NCBI RefSeq assembly: GCF_003937825.1
Contig: NZ_RSFW01000006.1
Span: forward strand, 1-64,000
Direction of reading: 5' to 3'
Origin: Mesobacillus subterraneus
Lineage (GTDB): Bacteria; Bacillota; Bacilli; Bacillales; Cytobacillaceae
DNA: 64,000 nt
Shown here: piece after piece, positions 54,046 through 63,154 of the stretch
How the letters are laid out: every line of letters begins with the position of its first letter
How positions within the stretch are numbered: the first letter of the stretch is position 1
Translations under genes and position numbers: made by a program
The notes under the pieces: model-generated
Database searches by the model: none
Told to the model about the DNA's origin: nothing
Seen by the model: the letters and a program-made list of their open reading frames with translations, nothing else

Positions 54046-55434
54046 ATGTGGAAAAATCGTGAAGATATGCAAGAATCACCATATATCCCATTAGGGCCTT
54101 TTAAACTCAGGCTTCCATTTATTCACTATCGTTTTGAATGGCCGGATTATGTACAAGGGTTATTATTGTGTGCTGTTGATTTAGCAGCTATCCCTTTGAT
54201 GACCGAACTGCTCGGAATGCCGTTTGAAGTAGCTCTTGCAGTGGTTATGTTGAATGGATTGCTCTACCTTACCCATCATCTACTGGGCGACCCAGTGGTA
54301 CCTGGATGGATCACACCTGCTATACCACTAATTATGACTTATGTATCTACTTTCCCTGAAGGAAATGAGCGAGTCTATGCCCTTATTGGATTCCAGTTGA
54401 CACTGGGGCTCTTTTCAATCCTGTTAGGTGTTACAGGAATGGCGAAAAAAGTGGTCAGTCTTGTTCCTCCTGCTCTGAAATCCGGCATAATCATGGGAGC
54501 TGGATTTGCAGCTGTCATTTCAGTATTCCAAGTTGGGGGCAGGTTTGAGTCATTCCCGTGGACGATTTCAATTGCAATCGGTATTGCATTTTATCTAATT
54601 TTTTCTCAGCATTTTCAGCAACTTAAATTACGCAATAAATTCTGGATGTTCTTTTCAAAGCTAGGGATATTTCCAATCATTGCTTTAGCTATTATCCTCG
54701 CACCTATCTTTAGAGAAGCTCCTTGGCCGAAAATTGAATGGGGGATCAGCAAACCTGATTTTGCCACCCTTTGGAATGAGTATACCGTCTTTGGATTAGG
54801 CTTCCCTCCTTTGATGATGTTCCTGACAGGTTTGCCAACCGTCCTTGCCACTTATATTGTTCTTTTCGGTGATGTCCTTCAAAGCAAGGCATTGGTAGAT
54901 GAAGCAGCAGAGAACCGAAAAGATGAAAAGATTGATTATAATCCAAACAGGGCTCATTTAATCTTTGGTGGCCGTAATGCATTGATGAGTATCCTCGGAC
55001 CTGATGTTACGATGTGCGGACCGATGTGGGCTGCCATGCAGGTTGTCATTGTCGAGCGTTTTAAGGAAGGTAAAAAAGCCATGAACTCTATTTTCGGAGG
55101 CTCTGGTTCGTTCCGCTGGGGTACAAATACTGGGCTGTTATTACTTCCGATTGTCAGCTTAGTCCAGCCTATACTTGGCGTTGCACTTGCATTGACATTG
55201 TTAATCCAGGGATATGTCAGCGTCAAGATTGGTATTCTTGAGGCCCGCAGTCAGCGTGACCTCGGTATCGCCGGTGTTACTGGTGCCGTACTGGCTACTA
55301 AAGGTGCTACATGGGCGTTTGCTGTTGGAATCCTTTTATGTCTGCTCATCTATGGTAAGCGCTTCTTCATTGGAGAAAACGATCAGACTTTTACGAAGGA
55401 TAATAGAGAAACAGATTTGAAGAATGTTTCATAA
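54046..55434 (+). CDS. multi-pass permease (NCS2/DUF3360-like)
   Basis: 462 residues with 10-12 membrane helices. It contains GDPVVPGWITPAIPLIMTYV, TGLPTVLATYIVLFGDVLQS and GPMWAAMQVVIVERFK. The layout resembles xanthine/uracil-type (NCS2) or DUF3360 transporters. Lying 20 bases after the dehydrogenase within the cassette, it probably imports the substrate or exchanges a product. The specific substrate is inferred from context only. Good ribosome site AAGGAG before ATG 54046. Confidence 0.82.
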   Translation: MWKNREDMQESPYIPLGPFKLRLPFIHYRFEWPDYVQGLLLCAVDLAAIPLMTELLGMPFEVALAVVMLNGLLYLTHHLLGDPVVPGWITPAIPLIMTYVSTFPEGNERVYALIGFQLTLGLFSILLGVTGMAKKVVSLVPPALKSGIIMGAGFAAVISVFQVGGRFESFPWTISIAIGIAFYLIFSQHFQQLKLRNKFWMFFSKLGIFPIIALAIILAPIFREAPWPKIEWGISKPDFATLWNEYTVFGLGFPPLMMFLTGLPTVLATYIVLFGDVLQSKALVDEAAENRKDEKIDYNPNRAHLIFGGRNALMSILGPDVTMCGPMWAAMQVVIVERFKEGKKAMNSIFGGSGSFRWGTNTGLLLLPIVSLVQPILGVALALTLLIQGYVSVKIGILEARSQRDLGIAGVTGAVLATKGATWAFAVGILLCLLIYGKRFFIGENDQTFTKDNRETDLKNVS

Positions 55435-55484
55435 ACCTTTTTACGACTCTAGTACACCTAACAAAGCTTTAAGGAGGCATTACC

Positions 55485-56903
55485 TTGGAAAACTATTCAT
55501 TATTCATAAATGGAGAATGGACCGGATCAGAACTCGAAACTTTTGACGTTGTAAATCCTGCTACATTGGAAAAAATCGCAACCGTCCCTAATGGTGGTGC
55601 TGAGGAAGCAAGACAGGCTGTCGATGCTGCTCATACAGCCTTCAAAGTATGGTCAGCATACTCAGCATACGAAAGAGCTGAACTCATTTGGAAATGGCAT
55701 CACTTGATCAACGAGAATAAGGAAGACCTTGCAAGAACACTTACCATGGAACAAGGAAAGCCTTTCAATGAAGCGCTTGGCGAAATCGCGTATGCCAATG
55801 GATTCTTTTCCTGGTACGCAGAAGAAGGAAAGAGAATTTATGGAGAAACCATCCCTGCTACTGGAAGAAACAAGCGCCTGTTTGTCCAAAAGCAGCCGGT
55901 TGGTGTTGTGGCAGCCATTACTCCTTGGAATTTCCCTGCTGCCATGATTACCAGAAAGGTCGGACCTGCTTTAGCTGCAGGATGCACCGTTGTAGTAAAA
56001 CCGGCAGAACAAAGTCCCCTCACCGCCTTCAAGCTTGCCGAACTCGCGGAGAAAGCAGGATTTCCTAAGGGAGTCATAAATATTGTCACTGGGAACGCTC
56101 AGGAGATCGGCAAGATATGGCTTGAGGATACCCGAGTCAGAAAGCTTACGTTTACAGGCTCAACAGAAGTAGGCAAACTGTTGATGCGAGGATCAGCAGA
56201 TACAGTTAAGAAGGTATCACTTGAACTGGGTGGTCATGCCCCTGTTATCATCATGGACGACGCAAATATTGAAAAGGCCGTTGACGGAGTCATCGCTGCT
56301 AAATTCAGGAATGCCGGACAGACCTGTGTCTGCTCGAACAGAATTTATGTACACGAGAGTATAGCCGACGCATTCACAAGCAAGTTCATTGAAAAAGTTG
56401 AGCAGCTTCGAGTGGGCAACGGTCTTGAAGAGGGTGTCCATATAGGTCCACTCATCGATGATTCAGCCGTTGATAAGGTCCAAAGACATATTCAGGATGC
56501 CATTGAAAAAGGAGCTAATGTAGCGACTGGCGGCGACCTGGTCAAAGACCAATTCTTTGCCCCTACCGTCATTACCAACGTAAATGATGAAATGCTTTGT
56601 ATGACAGAAGAAACTTTCGGACCAGTCGCACCTGTTACAACCTTCAAATCGGAAGAGGAAGCGATTGAACGTGCCAACGACTCAATCTTCGGCCTTGCTG
56701 CATATGTCTTTACGGAGAACATATCAAGAGGAATCCGAATCACCGAAGCACTTGAATATGGAATCATCGGCCTAAATGACGGCCTCCCTTCAACACCGCA
56801 AGTACCATTCGGTGGCTTCAAACAGAGCGGTCTCGGACGCGAAGGCGGACATTACGGGATCGAAGAATTCTTGGAAGTGAAATACATTTCATTAGGTTTA
56901 TAA
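55485..56903 (+). CDS. NAD(P)-dependent succinate-semialdehyde-type dehydrogenase
   Basis: 472 residues, aldehyde dehydrogenase superfamily. The start is TTG 55485 with AAGGAGG upstream. It has ITPWNFPAAMITRKVGPALA, GSTEVGKLL, the catalytic Glu in LELGGHAP and the catalytic Cys in NAGQTCVCSNR. GabD-type spacing is typical. It would oxidise succinate semialdehyde to succinate, feeding the TCA cycle, as the last step of the cassette. A terminator follows. Confidence 0.9.
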   Translation: MENYSLFINGEWTGSELETFDVVNPATLEKIATVPNGGAEEARQAVDAAHTAFKVWSAYSAYERAELIWKWHHLINENKEDLARTLTMEQGKPFNEALGEIAYANGFFSWYAEEGKRIYGETIPATGRNKRLFVQKQPVGVVAAITPWNFPAAMITRKVGPALAAGCTVVVKPAEQSPLTAFKLAELAEKAGFPKGVINIVTGNAQEIGKIWLEDTRVRKLTFTGSTEVGKLLMRGSADTVKKVSLELGGHAPVIIMDDANIEKAVDGVIAAKFRNAGQTCVCSNRIYVHESIADAFTSKFIEKVEQLRVGNGLEEGVHIGPLIDDSAVDKVQRHIQDAIEKGANVATGGDLVKDQFFAPTVITNVNDEMLCMTEETFGPVAPVTTFKSEEEAIERANDSIFGLAAYVFTENISRGIRITEALEYGIIGLNDGLPSTPQVPFGGFKQSGLGREGGHYGIEEFLEVKYISLGL

Positions 56904-56908
56904 AAAGA

Positions 56909-56940
56909 AGGCCAGTCATGTATACCATTGACTGGCCTTT
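56909..56940 (+). terminator. terminator of the sigma-54 cassette
   Basis: AAGGCCAGTCA/TGACTGGCCTT with a ten-base loop, then TCTTTT. Confidence 0.9.
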
Positions 56941-57036
56941 CTTTTACTCTATGAAGTAACCTTTCACAAGCCGATTTGCAACCCCTTTACAAATGGACAA
57001 TAATCATTACAGTACATTAAAAGAAACGAGGCTATG

Positions 57037-57786
57037 TCACTTTGTTTTCGTTTTCATCTTTCTTTCCAACTGCTGTCCAATGAACTTCTTGAATGCTTTG
57101 ATCGGCTTTATTGATGAAGCACTCCTCCACTTTACATACTCCAGCGCGAGGATACAGAGGATCAGCCAGATTCCGCCTGCCAGATAGCCGGCGATGACGT
57201 CGCTTGGATAATGTGCCCCAAGATAGATCCTGCTGATGCCAATGAACATAATCATTACCCCACCTATGTACAGCGCCGCCCATTTGAATGTTTTTTTCAG
57301 ACCGGAGCGAATCAGGAAATAGCACAAGAAACCGTAGAAAATTAAAGAGCCCATCGCATGGCCGCTTGGAAAGCTGTAGCCGATTGCATCAATGGTTTCA
57401 TTAATGGATGGTCGTTCCCTGCCGAAATAGTATTTTAACAGCTTAGTCAAGATGCCTCCCCCTCCGATGCCAATGAGGAAAAAGAGGATGCTCCATTTGT
57501 CTTTCTTTTTTACCCAAAGAGTGGCTATGATGATGATTGAAAAGATTGTCAGGAACCAGACCGAACCGAGTTCAGTAAAAATAAACAGGATGACATCTAA
57601 TGTATCTGAACTTACCTGCTTGAAGAATTGAATGATACTGTCATCAAATCTCTTAACCTCCGATTCCAGCATTTCTTCCGCAAGCTCTGCAAATAGGTAG
57701 AGAAAAGCCATGGACGTTCCCAGCCCTATCGCGACCAAAAGAATCGGAAGGATCACGTTTTTAGCTTTCGTTTGTTTTTCACACAT
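57037..57786 (-). CDS. PAP2 family membrane phosphatase
   Basis: About 249 residues from ATG 57786, with GAGGGG just upstream (the frame opens at 57819). Six membrane helices. Catalytic motifs: KYYFGRERP, PSGHAMGS, and SRIYLGAHYPSDV (Arg, His and Asp). By family it dephosphorylates lipid phosphates such as phosphatidic acid or undecaprenyl pyrophosphate on the outer leaflet of the membrane. Confidence 0.93.
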   Translation of the reverse strand: MCEKQTKAKNVILPILLVAIGLGTSMAFLYLFAELAEEMLESEVKRFDDSIIQFFKQVSSDTLDVILFIFTELGSVWFLTIFSIIIIATLWVKKKDKWSILFFLIGIGGGGILTKLLKYYFGRERPSINETIDAIGYSFPSGHAMGSLIFYGFLCYFLIRSGLKKTFKWAALYIGGVMIMFIGISRIYLGAHYPSDVIAGYLAGGIWLILCILALEYVKWRSASSIKPIKAFKKFIGQQLERKMKTKTK

Positions 57787-57858
57787 ATCCCCTCGGTTCC
57801 TCCCTTCTCCTATATACATAATAGGAATTCCCTTTAGGAAAATGATGCAAACCCCAAA

Positions 57859-57913
57859 AAACAGAGGGACGGTTCTACTGTTTCACAAAACAGTAGAACC
57901 GTCCCCGTGTTTT
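57859..57913. repeat. palindromic repeat copy 8
   Basis: GGGACGGTTCTACTGTTT pairs with AAACAGTAGAACCGTCCC; the A/T change in the inner stem is compensated, unlike copy 1. Confidence 0.92.
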
Positions 57914-57960
57914 CATTCTTGGTATAATTGATATTAGATATTCGGTGTGGAGGCGAAAGT

Positions 57961-58770
57961 ATGTTAAAAAATCATCCTCAATTTATATTTCGTATTGATG
58001 AACGACCGGAATTCGTGAATGATTTAGCCGATGTCGATGTACATTCGACTGAGTTGTTAATCCGTGGTAAAACTAAAAATATCGAAAAGTTGAAGTCTTT
58101 TTCTAAACTGACGAAATTGTGGATTTATACAGTTAACCAAAATGAATTCAATACGATTCTGAGCTTAGTGAATCCCAAGATGCTCTATGTCTATGAAATG
58201 AGAGTACATGATTTATCCATAATAAGCACTCTTGAAAACCTTGAAGTTTTGGCCCTCGAATGGAATACTAAAACCCTAAGTTTATGGGATGTATCAAAAA
58301 ACACTTCTTTAAAAGCATTATCAATAGTAGACTTTTCAAAGTTAAATGACATAAGTCCCCTCCAGGAAAGCAGTTTAGAACTGTTGCAGTTATCAGGAGG
58401 GATTTGGAATTCATTAAATTTACATACTCTTCATCCTTTACGTTACCTCAAAGATTTAAAATACCTGGGATTAACAAATCTAAAAGTGAAAGACGAGTCT
58501 TTAGAGCCAATAGCGGAATTAACGGGGCTAAAGGAACTTGAAATTTCCAACCAGTTCCCGACAGAAGAATATGCCAGATTATCCGTTGCCCTCCCAAATA
58601 CCCAATGTGATTACTTCCGACCCTACATCTTTTTATCGGATCCAATTGATGAAAAAGATGTGATGGTGATAGGAAAACGAAAACCCTTCTTAAACTCAAA
58701 AGCAGATGTAAAAAAGCTGCATAAATACGAAGAGCAATTCAAAGCCTTCCAGGAAAAGTTTCAAGGCTAA
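57961..58770 (+). CDS. leucine-rich-repeat-like protein
   Basis: About 269 residues from ATG 57961 (GGAGG upstream; the open frame begins at 57928). Irregular LRR-type segments such as STLENLEVLALEWN, NTSLKALSIVDFSKL and LKDLKYLGLTNLKV repeat every 22-24 residues. It is likely a cytosolic solenoid for protein binding; ligand unknown. Repeat copy 9 begins right after its stop. Confidence 0.8.
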   Translation: MLKNHPQFIFRIDERPEFVNDLADVDVHSTELLIRGKTKNIEKLKSFSKLTKLWIYTVNQNEFNTILSLVNPKMLYVYEMRVHDLSIISTLENLEVLALEWNTKTLSLWDVSKNTSLKALSIVDFSKLNDISPLQESSLELLQLSGGIWNSLNLHTLHPLRYLKDLKYLGLTNLKVKDESLEPIAELTGLKELEISNQFPTEEYARLSVALPNTQCDYFRPYIFLSDPIDEKDVMVIGKRKPFLNSKADVKKLHKYEEQFKAFQEKFQG

Positions 58771-58772
58771 GC

Positions 58773-58830
58773 AAAACAGAGGGACGGTTCTCCTGTTTTA
58801 CCAAAAACAGGAGAACCGTCCCCGTGTTTT
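58773..58830. repeat. palindromic repeat copy 9
   Basis: GGGACGGTTCTCCTGTTTT/AAAACAGGAGAACCGTCCC with a small loop, perfect inner stem. Confidence 0.92.
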
Positions 58831-58917
58831 ACCGTGTATTATGTTAGAATTCTAAGTGAGATTATTTCACAATCGAGGCACTAATCTTTAATTAAAATAA
58901 TGAAAAGGGTGGTGTTC

Positions 58918-59301
58918 TTGGATTTACTTCCTTATTACCTAGTAACACTGTTAATTATTACTGCGGTTTCGTATTTTTTATTTTTAGTTATTAAGAAGCT
59001 GCGTTTTAGAAAATTACTGTCAGGTTTTTTTGTCTATCTTTTAGGAAGTTTTATTATATCTGGTATCTTAATTTACGCTTACTTCTTTTCTAATGGAGCA
59101 TATGTAAATAGAGGGATTGCTGGTGCATATATAACAGTGCTCTTTGTTTTAATTGGTAATGGAATAGCTTTTGGGTTAACCCATTTCTTAGGGGTAAAAA
59201 AATATCAAACTTTTTCTGGGATGTTTTATATTTCCTTACCCTTAACAGGATTGCTTTCCATTGCTGCTTTTCTCATGATTGCAACTATCTTTAATTTATA
59301 A
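58918..59301 (+). CDS. four-helix membrane protein
   Basis: 127 residues from TTG 58918, which has AAAGGGTGG close upstream; ATG 58900 is an alternative but has no such site. Four hydrophobic segments (e.g. YYLVTLLIITAVSYFLFLV, LLGSFIISGILIYAYFF). Function unknown. Confidence 0.65.
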   Translation: MDLLPYYLVTLLIITAVSYFLFLVIKKLRFRKLLSGFFVYLLGSFIISGILIYAYFFSNGAYVNRGIAGAYITVLFVLIGNGIAFGLTHFLGVKKYQTFSGMFYISLPLTGLLSIAAFLMIATIFNL

Positions 59302-59402
59302 AGCTTCAATATTGATTGCTTAACTTGGTAAAGAATTACATCCTTGTTCAGCTGACGAAGCTGCAACACCTAAATAAGATCATAGATGAGTTGGGGGATT
59401 GT

Positions 59403-59684
59403 GTGAGCCTTTTTAAGTTTTTTGTCTATCAAATCGTTATTTCTATGTTAGGCATAGCGAATAATTATTTTTTTAAGGATCTTATGTATGAACAATTCCA
59501 AATCAGTAATAAATTAGTGGTTTCAATGATTAAAACACCTATTGATTTGGTATTAGTTTATTTTACCTTTAAATTATATTCCTTTTTAAAAGTTAAGTTG
59601 AGATATAAGATCCTTATTCACGTAAGTGCATTTATTGTTGGGTTTATAATTTTAGGATTGATACTTAATCAAATAGTTTTGTAA
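59403..59684 (+). CDS. small membrane protein
   Basis: 93 residues from GTG 59403 (GGGGG upstream); the open frame extends to an ATG at 59316 without a ribosome site. Three hydrophobic segments, including IDLVLVYFTFKLYSFL and HVSAFIVGFIILGLIL. Function unknown. Confidence 0.6.
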   Translation: MSLFKFFVYQIVISMLGIANNYFFKDLMYEQFQISNKLVVSMIKTPIDLVLVYFTFKLYSFLKVKLRYKILIHVSAFIVGFIILGLILNQIVL

Positions 59685-59718
59685 AAACAAAAGCATTTGA
59701 GTTAAAGGAGAATTGATT

Positions 59719-60285
59719 ATGGCCATTTCCGAAAGACCAAGAAGAATACTATTAGATTTAGCAGTTACTTTAGATGGATTTATCGAAGGTCCTAATGGGG
59801 AAATTGACTGGTGCATAATGGATCCTGATATGGACTTCAAAAATTTCTTGAATCATATCGATACAATTTTATATGGTAGAAAAAGTTATGATTTATGGGG
59901 GCACTATACACCTGATAATGGACTTTCTGATACAGAAAAAGAAATTTGGGAATTAGTACATAGCAAAGAGAAATATGTGTTTTCTAAAACACAAAACAGG
60001 TCAGAAAATAACGTTACTTTTATAAATGAGGATATTAAGGATGAAGTCATTAAATTAAAGAATAAGCCTGGCAAAGATATCTGGCTTTATGGTGGAGCGA
60101 GTCTAATTACTACCTTTGTAAACTTAGGTCTTGTCGATGAATTCAGATTATCTGTTCACCCTATTGTTTTGGGAGAAGGAAAACCCATGTTTATTGACAT
60201 TAAACAAAGGGTGAATCTTAAACTCGTTGAAACAAAAACGTTTGCTTCTGGTGTGGTTCAACTATGCTATCATCTAAATGATTGA
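59719..60285 (+). CDS. dihydrofolate-reductase-like (RibD C-terminal) family protein
   Basis: 188 residues from ATG 59719 (AAAGGAG upstream). RILLDLAVTLDGFIEGPNGE, DTILYGRKSYDLWGHY, and DIWLYGGASLITTFVNLGLV are typical of the RibD-C/YyaP-like family. It is likely an NADPH-binding reductase; substrate unknown. Confidence 0.9.
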   Translation: MAISERPRRILLDLAVTLDGFIEGPNGEIDWCIMDPDMDFKNFLNHIDTILYGRKSYDLWGHYTPDNGLSDTEKEIWELVHSKEKYVFSKTQNRSENNVTFINEDIKDEVIKLKNKPGKDIWLYGGASLITTFVNLGLVDEFRLSVHPIVLGEGKPMFIDIKQRVNLKLVETKTFASGVVQLCYHLND

Positions 60286-60342
60286 AAACAGAGGGACGGT
60301 TCTCCTGTTTTTCCAAAAACAGGAGAACCGTCCCCGTGTTTT
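60284..60342. repeat. palindromic repeat copy 10
   Basis: GGGACGGTTCTCCTGTTTTT/AAAAACAGGAGAACCGTCCC, perfect inner stem, between convergent genes and reaching their ends. Confidence 0.92.
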
Positions 60343-61171
60343 AATTCCCGTTTGAAAGGATTGCCTGTTGCACTGTTCCATACGTTTTTAATTTTGAGAA
60401 GTCAATTCCGGTATTGATGACGTCGATTGCCATTTCAGCTCGTATTCCTGTTAACAGCGTTTCGATTCCGATCAGCTTCAGGACTTTGTGGATATTGAAG
60501 ACCCTGGCGGCAATCTCACCGTCAATCGTGGCGATCCCTGAGAAGTCGATGATCAGCGTCTTTATTCTCAATTCGCTGATTTTCGGGATGACATGTGTCA
60601 TGATATAGTCGCTGCGTTCGAAATCGAATTCCCCGATCAGCGGCAAGATTGCCATGTCTTTTTCGATTGGAACGATCGGCGAGGAAAGCTCAGTGATGAT
60701 TCTCTGATTCTTCCTGTTTAGTTCTTTTGTCCGCCTTTCTCGCTCAATCACCGTTTGGGTGATGCTCAAATCTAGCAGGTAGCTCAGTCGGTTATTGACA
60801 TGGACTACTTCTTCAGTAGTAAGGCACTCGGCAACCGATACCTTCGTCAGCATTTCAATCAGCTGCAAGCGAGTTTCCGCATAAGGTTTCATGATGTTTT
60901 CAAGCTCTTCCGCAACATATTGAAATCGCTTTTGCTTCAACTGCTTTTCATCATGCCACCTTATGAACCTCTCAGCCACCTCCTCGTTTGAGAGATTAAG
61001 TGTCTCGCCCAAAAATTGCAGAAATTCTATATTTGTCTTGATCGACTCAGCAATCAAATCAGCCGGCAGCTCAATATCAAGCTTGCTCAAGTTATAATCC
61101 GTAATCTCCCTGCTAATCCTTTCCGCATTTTCAATAAGGTATTTAGAAAATCTCTCGATTGGATTCACCAT
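60341..61171 (-). CDS. RsbR-type STAS domain protein
   Basis: 276 residues from ATG 61171 (AGGAG upstream). The N-terminal helical part (about 1-150) matches the RsbRD-like non-heme globin region. A linker ELSSPIVPIEKDMAILPLIG leads to the STAS domain with IIDFSGIATIDGEIAARVF, which contains the phosphorylatable Thr position of RsbR proteins. It likely forms part of the stressosome that controls sigma-B or another pathway. Confidence 0.88.
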   Translation of the reverse strand: MVNPIERFSKYLIENAERISREITDYNLSKLDIELPADLIAESIKTNIEFLQFLGETLNLSNEEVAERFIRWHDEKQLKQKRFQYVAEELENIMKPYAETRLQLIEMLTKVSVAECLTTEEVVHVNNRLSYLLDLSITQTVIERERRTKELNRKNQRIITELSSPIVPIEKDMAILPLIGEFDFERSDYIMTHVIPKISELRIKTLIIDFSGIATIDGEIAARVFNIHKVLKLIGIETLLTGIRAEMAIDVINTGIDFSKLKTYGTVQQAILSNGN

Positions 61172-61249
61172 GTCAGCTCCTATAAACAATCCCATATTTT
61201 CTTTTTTTAAGATTATAACACGTTTGAATTGCTAACTAGAAATTTAAAC

Positions 61250-61310
61250 AAAAACAGAGGGACGGTTCTACTGTTTCAAGTTAAAACAGTAGAACCGTCC
61301 CCGTGTTTTA
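61250..61310. repeat. palindromic repeat copy 11
   Basis: GGGACGGTTCTACTGTTT/AAACAGTAGAACCGTCCC with a TACTG/CAGTA inner pair (compensated), loop CAAGTTA. Confidence 0.92.
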
Positions 61311-61754
61311 AGTTGCTTTTCTTTCACTCCACTTGAATAGTATGACTCCGCCTAGGATGATTAGTACTCCGATGAATTGTTGTTGTGTGAATGGTACTTT
61401 TTCTAGTCCCATCCAACCGAGTGAGTCCCATAGGACGGCGAAGCCTAATTGTGAGGTTAGGACAATGGAAATGGCAAAGGTCGGACCTAAGTACTTAATT
61501 GCCTGAACGATGCCGGTAACGACGCCAATTCCTAATAATCCACTGAACCAATACCACCACTTCATTTGTGAAAAATTGAATACCTGGCCACCCTCAAAAG
61601 CCAGTCCCAGAACTAAAGAAGCAGCGAATCCCAGACCCAGCACTAATGAAGTCGTCGCCCAGGACCCTGCCTTTTCGTTGACCTTACTGTTGAATATATT
61701 TTGCAGGCTGACAAGTGCCCCGGCAACGATGGCAAATAGTAACCCAAAAACCAT
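61308..61754 (-). CDS. DMT family transporter, YdcZ type
   Basis: 148 residues with five membrane helices, the half-size YdcZ (DUF606) form of drug/metabolite transporters. FAIVAGALVSLQNIFNSKV near the start and GPTFAISIVLTSQLGFAVL are typical. It probably acts as a heterodimer with the paralogue at 62503. Confidence 0.87.
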   Translation of the reverse strand: MVFGLLFAIVAGALVSLQNIFNSKVNEKAGSWATTSLVLGLGFAASLVLGLAFEGGQVFNFSQMKWWYWFSGLLGIGVVTGIVQAIKYLGPTFAISIVLTSQLGFAVLWDSLGWMGLEKVPFTQQQFIGVLIILGGVILFKWSERKAT

Positions 61755-61781
61755 AGATACTCCTCCTAGATGTCAAACTTT

Positions 61782-62486
61782 TCACTCATAGAGATTTTCT
61801 TTTGCCAGTATCTTAAGCCCTTCCAGGTCTTTAATGATGAGCGTCCCTTTATTACGTTCCACCAATCCAGTTAAGCAGAATTCCTTTATGACACGATTCA
61901 GGTGCCTGTAGCTGGTACCAATCAGATTGGCGATGTCAGTGAGGTTCGACGTACTTACCATCCCATTGACCAGGGCGTCATTTTCATCATAGGCAACCGA
62001 TACTAGATAGCTGGCTAACCGAGTCTCTACGGGGTATAAAATGTTATGACGCATAAATTGTGATTTAATATGGAATTTCCTTGTAATGATTTCTAACATA
62101 AATTGCAGGAAGGATGGATGATTCTTTAAGAATTTTCTCACCACACTTTGGCGTACCCCTATCATGACGACGGAAGAAACAGCCTCAACGGTATTGATTG
62201 TAGGAATTTCTTGTACATATTCAATATCCCCGATTACCTCGAGTGGTGTTTTAAATGATAAGATTAATGTCTTCCCATCTTCGGAAGTGGTGAAAATCTT
62301 CACTTTCCCCTTGACCAGAATATATAAAAACTCAGCAGCCTCCCCTTGAGAGCAAATCACTTCGCCTTTTTCGAAATGGTAAAGTGATAAATACGGTAAG
62401 ATTTCTTCAGTAAATAAATGCGCAATCTCGTAGGATTGTATATATGATTCAAGCTGCTCAATCGTTTTGCTTTGTTTCATGTGCAT
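61782..62486 (-). CDS. CRP/FNR family regulator (YeiL-like)
   Basis: 234 residues. An N-terminal cyclic-nucleotide-binding-like domain (FEKGEVICSQGEAAEFLYIL, KGKVKIF) and a C-terminal helix-turn-helix (SNLTDIANLIGTSYRHLNRV). AAAGGGGAC precedes ATG 62486. It is located between the two YdcZ transporters in one operon direction and likely controls them. Confidence 0.88.
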   Translation of the reverse strand: MHMKQSKTIEQLESYIQSYEIAHLFTEEILPYLSLYHFEKGEVICSQGEAAEFLYILVKGKVKIFTTSEDGKTLILSFKTPLEVIGDIEYVQEIPTINTVEAVSSVVMIGVRQSVVRKFLKNHPSFLQFMLEIITRKFHIKSQFMRHNILYPVETRLASYLVSVAYDENDALVNGMVSTSNLTDIANLIGTSYRHLNRVIKEFCLTGLVERNKGTLIIKDLEGLKILAKENLYE

Positions 62487-62502
62487 TACGTCCCCTTTTT
62501 CA

Positions 62503-62931
62503 TTACATGCCCAGGATCATCACGCCTGCTACCATCATGGTAATACCAAGTAGCTGCGGCAGCTTTATTTTTTGCTTTTTTAAGTTGAACCATCCGTTCC
62601 TGTCAATCATGACAGTCATACCCAACTGGGCTATCAGCATGGCAGAAACCGTGAGTGTAACGCCAATGAAATGGATGGCCGTAACATTACTGAAAACAAC
62701 AATCGCTCCGAACGTCCCTCCGATTAAATAAAGAGGCTGGACCTTCTTCAGCTCTTGCCAACTCCCGCGACCACCGGCAACCACCAAAATCAAGAACGCC
62801 ATCAAAAACCCCGTCAATTGAGTAATCGTCGCCGTCTGCCAAGTACCAACATCCTGGCTGATCCGCGAATTAGCAACCCCCTGCAAAGTAATAAACCCCC
62901 CACCCAATATCGCAAAAACAAGACCCTTCAT
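62503..62931 (-). CDS. DMT family transporter, YdcZ type, second paralogue
   Basis: 142 residues from ATG 62931, preceded by AGGAGAGG. Five membrane helices, MKGLVFAILGGGFITLQGVA and GVTLTVSAMLIAQLGMTVM; homologous to the 61308 gene. Codons in its first half end almost only in G or T. Upstream of the regulator by 16 bases. Confidence 0.88.
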   Translation of the reverse strand: MKGLVFAILGGGFITLQGVANSRISQDVGTWQTATITQLTGFLMAFLILVVAGGRGSWQELKKVQPLYLIGGTFGAIVVFSNVTAIHFIGVTLTVSAMLIAQLGMTVMIDRNGWFNLKKQKIKLPQLLGITMMVAGVMILGM

Positions 62932-63011
62932 AAAACCTCTCCTCATCCCTAACTTAACGTATACTCCTATTAAAGAACAGAACGAGGAAAGCCAGAAAGG
63001 ACATATGTCCT

Positions 63012-63116
63012 AAAACAGAGGGACGGTTCTCCTGTTTTTTCCAAAAGCAAACACAAAAAAATGGGAATGTTCACCCTTAGGCTGAAATCAAAACACAAGA
63101 ACCGTCCCCGTGTTTC
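63012..63116. repeat. palindromic repeat copy 12, interrupted
   Basis: Left arm GGGACGGTTCTCCTGTTTT and right arm AACACAAGAACCGTCCC are separated by about 60 bases of other sequence; the inner stem is of the mismatched type. Confidence 0.82.
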
Positions 63117-63125
63117 AAGAAAAAA

Positions 63126-63149
63126 AGGCTGAACATTTTAGTTCAGCCT
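63126..63149 (-). terminator. terminator of the STAS gene
   Basis: On the minus strand AGGCTGAAC/GTTCAGCCT followed by seven T. Confidence 0.9.
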
Positions 63150-63154
63150 GAAAT

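Noticed and set aside
43137-63116. Palindromic repeats as a CRISPR array
   Set aside because: Copies are dispersed among genes by kilobases, with no regular spacers and no cas genes.
43137-63116. All palindromic repeats as plain rho-independent terminators
   Set aside because: They lack a T run after the stem, occur in both orientations, and some lie away from gene ends.
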